A DNA stretch of 64,000 bases from contig JAKFYB010000018.1 in assembly GCA_021731085.1 (NCBI GenBank), positions 62,001 through 126,000 on the forward strand, read 5' to 3'. A program made the translations under genes and the position numbers. Numbering within the stretch: the first letter of the stretch is position 1; every line of letters starts with the position of its first letter. Of the stretch, positions 42,001 through 48,207 are shown one piece after another. Origin of the DNA: Dehalococcoidia bacterium. GTDB taxonomy: Bacteria; Chloroflexota; Dehalococcoidia; DSTF01; JACRBR01. Under the pieces are notes generated by a model that worked only from the letters and a program-made list of their open reading frames with translations, had not been told where the DNA came from and did no database searches.

Positions 42001-42030
42001 GGAGATCTCTGTGCCTCTGTGTTTTCGTCG
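42001..42030 (-). repeat. CACAGAGGCACAGAG dispersed repeat
   Basis: GGAGATCTCTGTGCCTCTGTGTTTTCGTCG; on the minus strand it reads AAACACAGAGGCACAGAG, related to elements at 44695, 19866 and 13011. Confidence 0.6.
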
Positions 42031-42046
42031 AGCAGATCGAAGCAGG

Positions 42047-42706
42047 TCAGCCCGCGTCGAGATGACGCGTCTCTTCGAAGAACGACATGCTCTTGCGGTA
42101 CCAGTCCGCGCTAATCTTGCCTGTCGAATGCAGGTACGTCAGCAGCACTTCGAACGTCAGCACCGACACCAGGCGTATGCCGTCCTTCTCGAGGATTTGT
42201 CGCCCGCCCGACTGCCGGTCGAACAGCACGACGGCATCGCGCACGAACAAACCTTCGTCACGCAAGCGAATCGCCGTCGTCGCGATGCTTCCGCCGCCGG
42301 TGATGAGATCGTCCATGATGATCGCCGTCTGGCTTGGGTGGTAGATCCCTTCAACGTCCGTATCGAGATCGTCCTTGCGCGGATGCACGTAGACCAGCGG
42401 CACCTTCGCCGTCAGCGAGAACGCCTCTGCGACCAGGAGGCCGCCGAACGGTACGCCGCAGACGAGGTCGAACGGGTCGATTTGTGGGTTGCGCATCGAC
42501 TGCAGCGCCGCGATCTCCTGGTGCAGAATCTGCGCCGACTTGGCGAGCGCCGTCGGGTGGGCGATGAGGAGACGCAGGTTGACGTAGATAGGGGAGTTGA
42601 CCGTGGTGCGGCCGAGGGTGAAGTCACCAAACTGCACCGCGCCGAGGCGCCACAGCGTGTCCGCTAACCACAGGTTCGACTGGCCGCTTGGCGGGGAATC
42701 GCTCAT
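42047..42706 (-). CDS. pyrE: Orotate phosphoribosyltransferase
   Basis: 219 residues. It makes orotidine 5'-phosphate from orotate and PRPP in pyrimidine synthesis. The PRPP-binding loop TAIIMDDLITGGGSIATTAI is intact; the flexible-loop region (FSLTAKVPLVYVHPRKDD) also matches. The start ATG 42706 has TTGGAG upstream; the track ORF begins at an in-frame TTG 42718. A terminator hairpin sits only 15-45 bases upstream, with a leader ORF and promoter further out, so the gene is probably regulated by attenuation. Phosphate/orotate catalysis residues appear normal. Confidence 0.9.
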   Translation of the reverse strand: MSDSPPSGQSNLWLADTLWRLGAVQFGDFTLGRTTVNSPIYVNLRLLIAHPTALAKSAQILHQEIAALQSMRNPQIDPFDLVCGVPFGGLLVAEAFSLTAKVPLVYVHPRKDDLDTDVEGIYHPSQTAIIMDDLITGGGSIATTAIRLRDEGLFVRDAVVLFDRQSGGRQILEKDGIRLVSVLTFEVLLTYLHSTGKISADWYRKSMSFFEETRHLDAG

Positions 42707-42710
42707 GAGC

Positions 42711-42750
42711 TCCAACAAACCAAAAGGCTCTCCTACATAGGAAAGCCTTT
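42711..42750 (-). terminator. Attenuator-like terminator ahead of pyrE
   Basis: Minus strand AAAGGCTTTCC-TATGTA-GGAGAGCCTTT (11-bp stem, one G-T pair), then TTGGTTTGTT. It ends within the ribosome-binding region of pyrE, so read-through would be required for pyrE expression. Confidence 0.75.
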
Positions 42751-42924
42751 ATCGTCGCGTCTTATATATCCGCATTTCGGCAGACACCGCAACGGGTAAC
42801 CCCCGAAACGGCCTGGGTGCGCGCCCGACCAATGGTCGGCTTCGGCCCCTTGGACAGCTCATTGTGTCGGTGTCGTGCCTTGTCGGCCTGCCCTGCCACC
42901 GGGTCTACTTTGCAGCAGGGCTAC

Positions 42925-42966
42925 TCAGTCAACTTGCCAGACACCCCAGCGGATGCGGTTGTTCAT
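42925..42966 (-). CDS. 13-residue leader peptide ORF (two Trp) upstream of pyrE
   Basis: ATG 42966 opens a 13-codon frame, MNNRIRWGVWQVD, with a TGA stop. The Shine-Dalgarno AAGGAGGTG is nearly perfect. Two tryptophan codons in 13 is unusual. The frame is 175 bases from the terminator that precedes pyrE and 70 bases from a promoter, so it is probably a leader peptide affecting downstream transcription. The link to tryptophan or pyrimidine control is only an inference. Compare the unit at 181-369. Confidence 0.5.
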   Translation of the reverse strand: MNNRIRWGVWQVD

Positions 42967-43034
42967 GAAGACACCTCCTTGCTGAACTCGGAGTGCTTAC
43001 ATGGCCCCTCCCGAGCTCACTCGGGATTGGATCT

Positions 43035-43064
43035 ACGATATGACGGATCGGAGAAGGCTGTCAA
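43035..43064 (-). promoter_or_regulatory. Sigma-70-type promoter for the pyrE leader
   Basis: Minus strand TTGACA, 18-bp spacer, TATCGT. A CCCGA-hairpin (GCTCAC loop) lies just downstream in the predicted leader. Confidence 0.55.
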
Positions 43065-43165
43065 TACCCCAAATGGCCCGCTCTGCGTGTTTGTCACCTT
43101 CGTTCACGTGATTGTGATGTGAGCGGACTCGCCGGGCGGGCGTATGATTGATGCGGAGGCGTCGA

Positions 43166-44056
43166 ATGGCTGTCCTCGAAGCGCCCGTACACGACCCGCC
43201 TACGCAAGTGCCGCACGCCATCGAGCGTTGGGTGCGGATCGCGCGCATCGTGCATCCCTTCCCGACGCTGCTGAACGTGGCCGCGACCGCCGGCCTCGCC
43301 TTCGTCGCTGCGGATGGCGCGCCTGATGGAGCGACGATCGCACGGATGCTGATCGCGATGCTCTTCGCGCAGTGCGCGATCGGCGCAACCAACGACATCT
43401 TCGACAGGGAACTCGATGCTGCCACGAAGCCGTGGAAGCCGGTGGCGTCCGGTCTCGTGTCTATGCGGGTGGCTGCGGGGCTCGCTGTGGCCTTTGCGGC
43501 TTCGGCGCTGAGCGTAGTGATGTCGTTAGGAGCGGCGAGTGTCGCTTTGTTCGTGCTTGGTACTGCGTGCGGGCTGGCGTATGACATGCGGCTCAAGCGC
43601 ACGCTGTTCAGCGCTGTGCCTTTCATGATCGCGATTCCGGTGTTGCCGATCTGGGCGTATGAGACGCTCGGGGAGTGGGATGACGTGCTGTGGTGGCTGC
43701 TGCCGCTGGGTGGGCTGATCGGGTTGGCCATGCACCTGGCGAACACGCTGCCGGATATCGAGGCGGATGCTGCACAGGGGGTGCGGGGCCTGACGCATCG
43801 GTTGGGTGTGTACGGGTCGCTTGTCCTTTGTTGGGTGGCGTTCGGGACGGCGCTGGGGCTGGCCGTTGTTATCGCGCCGGCTGTGGTCGAGAACGGGCGG
43901 TGGTTTGCGGTGGCGGTCGGGACCGGTGTTGTGAGCCTCGTGGTGGCGGTTGGCGCCTGGGTGGCCGTGCGGGAGCGGGCCTTGCAGTTCAACTTTGGGG
44001 CGATCAGCATCGGGGCGGCGGTTACGGCTGCGGGGTGGTTGGCTGCGGTCACTTGA
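43166..44056 (+). CDS. UbiA-family prenyltransferase
   Basis: 296 residues of the membrane prenyltransferase superfamily. The first aspartate motif NDIFDRELD and the second LPDIEAD are both present, as required to bind the prenyl diphosphate and Mg. Eight or nine membrane helices follow. It probably prenylates a quinone ring, a heme or another aromatic acceptor; specificity cannot be read. I start at ATG 43166 because GGAGG stands six bases upstream; the track start (43148) lies before the ribosome-binding site. Confidence 0.88.
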   Translation: MAVLEAPVHDPPTQVPHAIERWVRIARIVHPFPTLLNVAATAGLAFVAADGAPDGATIARMLIAMLFAQCAIGATNDIFDRELDAATKPWKPVASGLVSMRVAAGLAVAFAASALSVVMSLGAASVALFVLGTACGLAYDMRLKRTLFSAVPFMIAIPVLPIWAYETLGEWDDVLWWLLPLGGLIGLAMHLANTLPDIEADAAQGVRGLTHRLGVYGSLVLCWVAFGTALGLAVVIAPAVVENGRWFAVAVGTGVVSLVVAVGAWVAVRERALQFNFGAISIGAAVTAAGWLAAVT

Positions 44057-44178
44057 GGGGCCTCGCTTTGGCTCTCGCCGGAAAAAAGTGGTGTGAAAAA
44101 AAGTTTCCGAATAATAAGTCGTAAAGTGATCAATTAGCGGTGTTTCGCAGGTGGCGGGCTGCTGGTTGTCTACGACGT

Positions 44179-44204
44179 GACGGGCGAGGGCGCCCGTCCT
44201 CCTG
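44179..44204 (+). repeat. Palindromic repeat GACGGGCG family, copy 2
   Basis: GACGGGCGAGGGCGCCCGTCCTCCTG, nearly identical to copies at 95-120 and 44867-44892. Confidence 0.8.
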
Positions 44205-44309
44205 GCCGGTCGGCCGCGATGCCGAGGCTGAGGCTGTTCGTCATGGGGCGAGCATGGCCTTTGTTGGGGATTAGCTCCAAGCGTCGGATGGCACTTTTCG
44301 AGATTGCCC

Positions 44310-44347
44310 TTGATATGGCCAGTGTCCCGTGGTAACTTGGTACCAAG
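44310..44347 (+). promoter_or_regulatory. Promoter with overlapping 12-bp palindromic operator
   Basis: TTGATA, 17-bp spacer, TAACTT. The palindrome CTTGGTACCAAG (44336-44347) overlaps the -10 and the start site, ahead of the ribosome-binding site GGAGG. Position suggests autoregulation by the encoded ribbon-helix-helix-like protein. Confidence 0.5.
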
Positions 44348-44360
44348 ATAGGAGGTTGAG

Positions 44361-44690
44361 ATGGGTGCCCAAGAGCCGCTGGGGGCAATCGCGCAGTCCG
44401 TCGACCCGAAGCAGGTGGTCGAGCGGGTGCAGTTGGGGGTGCGGATGGAGAAGAAGATGGTGAAGGTGCTGAAGGGGCTCGCGGAGTTCGAGGGCGTGAC
44501 GCTGGGGCAGATGCTTGAGAAGATCGTGCTGCACTCGTTCGAGCCGGTGCCGGGGGATGAGGGCGAGAGTTGCGCCAGTCCGCACGGGAAGAAGGCGCTG
44601 GCGGCGATCGCGGACCTCAAGCGGGTGTATGGCATGGAGTACGACTCGCACTCTGCGCGCGGGTTTTCGGAGGACGAGCCAGGTGCCTAA
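44361..44690 (+). CDS. Hypothetical protein, possible ribbon-helix-helix
   Basis: 109 residues. After a short N-terminus, VVERVQLGVRMEKKMVKVLKGLAEFEGVTLGQMLEKIVLHSFE has the size and pattern (strand, then two helices) of ribbon-helix-helix DNA-binding domains such as CopG-like regulators, though no exact match is claimed. The C-terminal 40 residues are unassigned. ATG 44361 follows GGAGG. A palindrome in its own promoter supports a regulator that controls its own synthesis. Solitary gene. Confidence 0.6.
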   Translation: MGAQEPLGAIAQSVDPKQVVERVQLGVRMEKKMVKVLKGLAEFEGVTLGQMLEKIVLHSFEPVPGDEGESCASPHGKKALAAIADLKRVYGMEYDSHSARGFSEDEPGA

Positions 44691-44694
44691 GCGG

Positions 44695-44728
44695 ACGAGA
44701 AACACAGAGGCACGGAGACACAGAGGAT
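44695..44728 (+). repeat. CACAGAGGCACGGAG dispersed repeat
   Basis: CGAGAAACACAGAGGCACGGAGACACAGAGGATC; related to 42001, 19866 and 13011. Confidence 0.6.
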
Positions 44729-44788
44729 CGGGTGGGATCGTCGTGAGGTCTCGGATGCGCTGTCGCATGTTGTGTTCGTGCTCGACGA

Positions 44789-44813
44789 GGGCGCGGCAGA
44801 GCAGCGCCCCTAC
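44789..44813 (-). repeat. GTAGGGGCGCTGCT repeat, copy 2
   Basis: On the minus strand GTAGGGGCGCTGCTCTGCCGCGCCC, matching 19886-19909 apart from one inserted base pair in the loop. Confidence 0.65.
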
Positions 44814-44866
44814 GCGACCGGTGGTTGCGCTTTCGCATGATGGTGGTTGACGCGTGACGGGCGGGT

Positions 44867-44892
44867 GACGGGCGGGGGCGCCCGTCCTTCTG
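44867..44892 (+). repeat. Palindromic repeat GACGGGCG family, copy 3
   Basis: GACGGGCGGGGGCGCCCGTCCTTCTG, preceded by a partial duplicate GACGGGCGGGT. Compare 95-120 and 44179-44204. Confidence 0.8.
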
Positions 44893-44914
44893 TCATTCGC
44901 TGATACTCTTAGGT

Positions 44915-46117
44915 GTGCCGAGCAAACCTCACGCTGCAGTTTCTGTCGAGCCTATTGGGCTGTATTTGCACATTCCGTTTTGTACGGCGAAGTGTGGGTA
45001 TTGCGACTTCAACTCGTACGTGGGGCACGACCACACGATCCCGTCGTACACGAAGTCGTTGCTGACTGACGCTTCGCTGTGGCGGGCGGCTGTTGGTGGG
45101 CGGGCGGTGGAGACGGTGTTTTTTGGTGGAGGGACGCCGAGCCTGACGCCGCTGCCGGAGATGCAGTTCTTGATGGCGGGGCTGCGGGACGCGTTCGACA
45201 TTCTGCCGGACGCGGAGGTCTCGCTGGAGTCGAACCCGGGGTCGTTGACGACGGAGTACTTGCGCGGGCTGCGCGACATCGGCTTCAACCGGCTGTCGAT
45301 CGGCGTGCAGTCGTTCGACGACGAGGAACTGGTGTCGCTCGACCGCACCCACTCGGCCGACGAAGCGCGGCAGGCGTACGCGTCGGCGCGCGATGCGGGG
45401 TTCGACAACGTGAATCTCGATCTTATCTACGGATTGCCGGAACAGCCGCTGTCGAAGTGGCAGTCGAACCTTGAGGCGGCGCTCGATCTCGCGCCGGAGC
45501 ATCTGTCGCTGTACGCGCTCACCGTCGAAGAAGGGACGCCGCTGGCCCGCGACGTCGCGCGCGGTCGGACGCCGGCGCCGGACCCCGACGAGCAGGCGAC
45601 GCACTACGAGTACACGCAGGAGCGGCTGGCGCGCGCGGGCTACGAGCACTACGAGATCTCGAACTGGGCGCGGCCGGGGCGCCGCTGCCGGCACAACCTG
45701 ATCTACTGGACGCATCGCGAGTACCTGGGGATGGGCGCGGGCGCGCACAGCTACCTGAACGGCGCGCGCTTCGGGATGGTGCTGCTGCCGAACCGCTACG
45801 GCGAGCTGGTCGATGAGTCGGCGGCCGCGCAGGACGGCGTGATGCGGCACATCGCGAGCGCGGAGACGCCGCCGCCGGAGCTGGTGATGGCCGATGCGCT
45901 GATCCTTGGGCTGCGGCTGCTTGATGGCGTGGACGTGCGCGAGTTCGCTCGCCGCTACGGCGCGTCACCGGACGACGTGTACGGCGACATCCTGCGCGAG
46001 TTCGAGGGCTACGGCATCCTCGAACGCACGCCGACGCACCTGCGGCTGTCGAAGCGGGGGTTGTTGCTCAGCAATGAGCTGTTCCTGCGCCTACTGCCGG
46101 AGGCAGTGGAGGTGTGA
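44915..46117 (+). CDS. hemW: Radical SAM family heme chaperone HemW
   Basis: 400 residues. The radical SAM cluster is bound by PFCTAKCGYCDF (CxxxCxxC). The HemW-type signature GLYLHIPFC...YCDFNSYVGHD and downstream ETVFFGGGTPSLTPLPEM, ETNPGS-like LESNPGSLTTEYLRGLRDIG, GLPEQPLSKW are present. Homologues load heme into respiratory proteins rather than oxidise coproporphyrinogen. GTG 44915 is the start. The gene is followed by a 500-base non-coding region and the low-GC island. Confidence 0.92.
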   Translation: MPSKPHAAVSVEPIGLYLHIPFCTAKCGYCDFNSYVGHDHTIPSYTKSLLTDASLWRAAVGGRAVETVFFGGGTPSLTPLPEMQFLMAGLRDAFDILPDAEVSLESNPGSLTTEYLRGLRDIGFNRLSIGVQSFDDEELVSLDRTHSADEARQAYASARDAGFDNVNLDLIYGLPEQPLSKWQSNLEAALDLAPEHLSLYALTVEEGTPLARDVARGRTPAPDPDEQATHYEYTQERLARAGYEHYEISNWARPGRRCRHNLIYWTHREYLGMGAGAHSYLNGARFGMVLLPNRYGELVDESAAAQDGVMRHIASAETPPPELVMADALILGLRLLDGVDVREFARRYGASPDDVYGDILREFEGYGILERTPTHLRLSKRGLLLSNELFLRLLPEAVEV

Positions 46118-46154
46118 GAAAGAACCTGTTTGTGCGCCAGCCGTTCCAACGAAA

Positions 46155-46177
46155 TGCGGTACGCGGAGCGTACCGCA
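46155..46177 (+). repeat. 10-bp hairpin after hemW
   Basis: TGCGGTACGC-GGA-GCGTACCGCA, perfect 10-bp stem with a 3-nt loop; no U-tract. Confidence 0.55.
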
Positions 46178-46231
46178 GGCGCCGAAAACCAGTCAACTTT
46201 GGCTCGCAAAAGACCGTTACTTGACACACCC

Positions 46232-46315
46232 CGCACCCCGCACCTGTCGGTATCGTCGCGGCGACGCCTTGCGTCGCCCCGATTATCGCGACGATACCGA
46301 CAGGTGCGGGGTGCG
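46232..46315. repeat. 29-bp perfect inverted repeat, 84-nt hairpin with inner hairpin
   Basis: Left arm CGCACCCCGCACCTGTCGGT (first 20 of 29 bases) and right arm are perfect reverse complements over 29 bp, separated by 26 bases that themselves fold as GCGACGC-CTT-GCGTCGC. Arms differ from the short repeat families in length. This is the largest perfect palindrome in the window. Confidence 0.9.
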
Positions 46316-46377
46316 ACAGTGCGCGAAGTGTGCCCGAATTCTGCGCAAATCTCGCTTCTTGACGTATTTAGTTAGTC

Positions 46378-46395
46378 GTAGGGCTGTCACAGCCC
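46378..46395. repeat. GGGCTGTCACAGCCC hairpin
   Basis: GTAGGGCTGT-C-ACAGCCCC: a short palindrome similar in style to the GTAGGGGCG repeats. Confidence 0.45.
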
Positions 46396-46586
46396 CATTC
46401 AGGGGTTGACGAAGTAGAAGCGTACTCCGATAATCCAAGTGATTCCATCTCCACGGGGACTTCTCGCTCGGTGGAATCTAGGACGTCCAGGACGGGGCGG
46501 ATCATTTGTCAGGCTTGCCCGGGCAAATCGTGGGGTCCCAGCGAAGTCCTCAGCGTCCCATGGGCAAGCAGTAGCTACGTGCGAAT

Positions 46587-46614
46587 GAAGAGACACAATT
46601 CTTTGTGTCTCTTC
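46587..46614. promoter_or_regulatory. 12-bp perfect palindrome upstream of the island genes (operator candidate)
   Basis: GAAGAGACACAA-TTCT-TTGTGTCTCTTC. A TGTTAT -10-like hexamer overlaps its right side at 615-620, and the ATG follows at 46631 with no Shine-Dalgarno, so the transcript may be leaderless. The palindrome could be an operator for autoregulation. Confidence 0.4.
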
Positions 46615-46630
46615 TGTTATTCTCCGTTCC

Positions 46631-47428
46631 ATGCAAGATCAGGTTGTCGATTGGTCATCGAAGGTCGTTGAATGCCTCGATAAACTTGGGGGCCGGGATT
46701 CGTTTATCCCAGCCGCCAAGCTTCGCGCGGCCGTCGCGCGGCCCGGCTCCGCCGAGAGTACCCAGTTTACGAACTGGCTAAAGGCCTCCGGCAAGACGTT
46801 CACCAAACTCCTACATGATACGGGTCTCGCGGTACATCCGCAGGCGGGCTCGGATTCGTTGGTGGGGTTCAAGGGAGCGGCTCTTCCCCAGCCCGAACAG
46901 TCTTTCACCTTACGCAGCGACGTGTTTTCCGCGTTTACGCACGCGAGCCCGCAACCCTACAGCTACATCCCAAGTCTGGATATTTTCACGTCCGATGCCG
47001 GTAATGAAAGTGATCGCGTCGACATACCACGAATTACCAGAGATGATCTCTTTGCCCAGAGGCGGGCGTTCGTGGCGTCCCTAACTGATGAGGAACATGC
47101 GAAGCGCCTCTCTGATGTTCTCGACTACTCACCGAGGGCACTCGCCGATTTCAGTCAGGCACTTGCTGAGTTGGGCTTGAAATCGCGCTGGCATGCTTTT
47201 CGCTCAGAAGATATTCGAGCTGCCGTCGAGAGGTGGGCTCAGTCATCGGACACACCTGTATCGCCTTCTTGGTTTGAGAGAAGAAGCGGTAAAGGTGAGA
47301 CGGCTCAAGAAGTGTTAAGCCACGTTGCACACCACATGACTGAAGATGAAATACGGTCGCTGACTATTCCCTTCAGGGCAGTTGAAGCAATGTACCGATC
47401 TCTGTCGCGAAGAAGACCCCAGGAGTGA
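46631..47428 (+). CDS. Island gene A, unknown (possible OST-HTH/LOTUS-like N-terminus)
   Basis: 265 residues. It is soluble, with no signal peptide or membrane helix. Residues ~20-80 (FIPAAKLRAAVARPGSAESTQFTNWLKASGKTFTKLLHDTG) have the helix-loop-helix spacing and basic surface of winged-helix OST-HTH/LOTUS-like domains; this is a weak resemblance. The C-terminal part is largely helical and mixed charge, with an F-R-x-E-D-I-R-A-A-V-E-R-W segment. GC content is about 50-52%, well below its surroundings. Gene B follows after 4 bases, so the two are one operon. I do not recognise the family. Likely acquired; a defence or regulatory role is a guess. Confidence 0.55.
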   Translation: MQDQVVDWSSKVVECLDKLGGRDSFIPAAKLRAAVARPGSAESTQFTNWLKASGKTFTKLLHDTGLAVHPQAGSDSLVGFKGAALPQPEQSFTLRSDVFSAFTHASPQPYSYIPSLDIFTSDAGNESDRVDIPRITRDDLFAQRRAFVASLTDEEHAKRLSDVLDYSPRALADFSQALAELGLKSRWHAFRSEDIRAAVERWAQSSDTPVSPSWFERRSGKGETAQEVLSHVAHHMTEDEIRSLTIPFRAVEAMYRSLSRRRPQE

Positions 47429-47432
47429 ACAC

Positions 47433-48182
47433 TTGCAGCCGCGGCTAATCATTGCTGGGGTGCCCATTGGAGTTCTGAACAGACACAAGGGCTACAGGCC
47501 GGATGTACCAGGATGGGACACCTCGATTGTGCCGTCTCGTCGGGGAGCCGACCTCGGCACTTGTTGGCCGGACGTCATCAAGGTCGCCGATCAGTGCGAT
47601 CACGATGGCGCGCATATCCTGGCTTTTCATAATCCTGAAGAGGAGAGAAAAGAGTTTGAGGCCCGAGTCTATTCGAGGCACCGACTCATCTGGTTTGACC
47701 GAGATGACGCAAAGTTCTACGGATTGGCCGCCTTCGACGAGAAAGTAAGAGAAATCGTGGAATTTGAGCAGCAGTGGCGGGGCGCTATACGGCCGGGTGA
47801 AGCGTCGGCTGCGCTAGTCCTTCCGGAATCTGTTTTTGTTTCACGCAGTACAGTCGAGGCGCTTTGGAAGAGGGCAGCGAAACTTCGCATTGGCAAGGAT
47901 GAGATCGCCAAGGTCACGCAATTGCGAGACTCGTTTCGCAGTGAGCATTGGAAGGAAGGCAACTGGAGAGACTGCAAGGAACGGATATTCGACCATCGCG
48001 GCGCTAGACATGGATCGACGCCCGAGGCTAAGCGCTGGAAGTTCACTTTGGCACTTCCAGATGGGTTCCACTTCGACGTCAAAACCGCACGTGGCGGGCC
48101 GTTCCTGCTCACGGACTGCCTCGGAGAAGCCAAGGAATTTTCTCGGTACGCCAACGTCGACTGTCATGGGTTCGTCCGTTGA
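47433..48182 (+). CDS. Island gene B, unknown
   Basis: 249 residues from TTG 47433. I chose this start because AGGAG lies seven bases upstream and the gene A stop is just before it; the track ORF starts inside gene A. It is soluble and has no recognised catalytic motif. The C-terminus reads LPDGFHFDVKTARGGPFLLT with NVDCHGFVR at the very end, a pattern I have seen at the ends of uncharacterised island-encoded proteins, with no assigned function. Composition is low-GC like gene A, suggesting joint transfer. Two genes with 4-base spacing in a moved-in block. Confidence 0.5.
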   Translation: MQPRLIIAGVPIGVLNRHKGYRPDVPGWDTSIVPSRRGADLGTCWPDVIKVADQCDHDGAHILAFHNPEEERKEFEARVYSRHRLIWFDRDDAKFYGLAAFDEKVREIVEFEQQWRGAIRPGEASAALVLPESVFVSRSTVEALWKRAAKLRIGKDEIAKVTQLRDSFRSEHWKEGNWRDCKERIFDHRGARHGSTPEAKRWKFTLALPDGFHFDVKTARGGPFLLTDCLGEAKEFSRYANVDCHGFVR

Positions 48183-48207
48183 GGACGTCTACGTCATTAG
48201 CGCGCCC

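Larger units (their letters stand above)
42000..43400. other. GC-skew switch zone (candidate replication origin neighbourhood)
   Basis: Left of this zone, plus-strand sequence is C-rich relative to G on either gene strand: sample lines at 12601 (28 C, 13 G) and 38281 (25 C, 15 G). Right of it G exceeds C: 45181 (24 G, 18 C), 48901 (22 G, 19 C), 49321 (24 G, 21 C). The change from C-rich to G-rich is the polarity of an origin. No cluster of DnaA boxes was seen, and dnaA is not in the window. Confidence 0.5.
44057..44360. other. Non-coding interval, 304 bp, AT-rich stretch plus repeat and promoter
   Basis: It contains an AT-rich segment (44090-44140), a GACGGGCG repeat (44179-44204) and the promoter/operator of the next gene (44310-44347). 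No ORF of coding character. Confidence 0.5.
46118..46630. other. Palindrome-dense non-coding interval, 513 bp
   Basis: It holds a 10-bp hairpin (46155-46177), an 84-nt inverted repeat (46232-46315), a GTAGGGCTGTCACAGCCCC hairpin (46378-46395), a TTGCCCGGGCAA palindrome (46515-46526) and a 12-bp hairpin upstream of the next gene (46587-46614). No coding character. It separates hemW from the two-gene island. Confidence 0.6.

Noticed and set aside
42817-43122. 101-residue plus-strand ORF across the pyrE leader
   Set aside because: No ribosome-binding site or family; overlaps promoter and leader peptide on the minus strand.
46130-46375. 81-residue ORF between hemW and the inverted repeat
   Set aside because: It is the frame created by the palindromes; no ribosome-binding site and no family.
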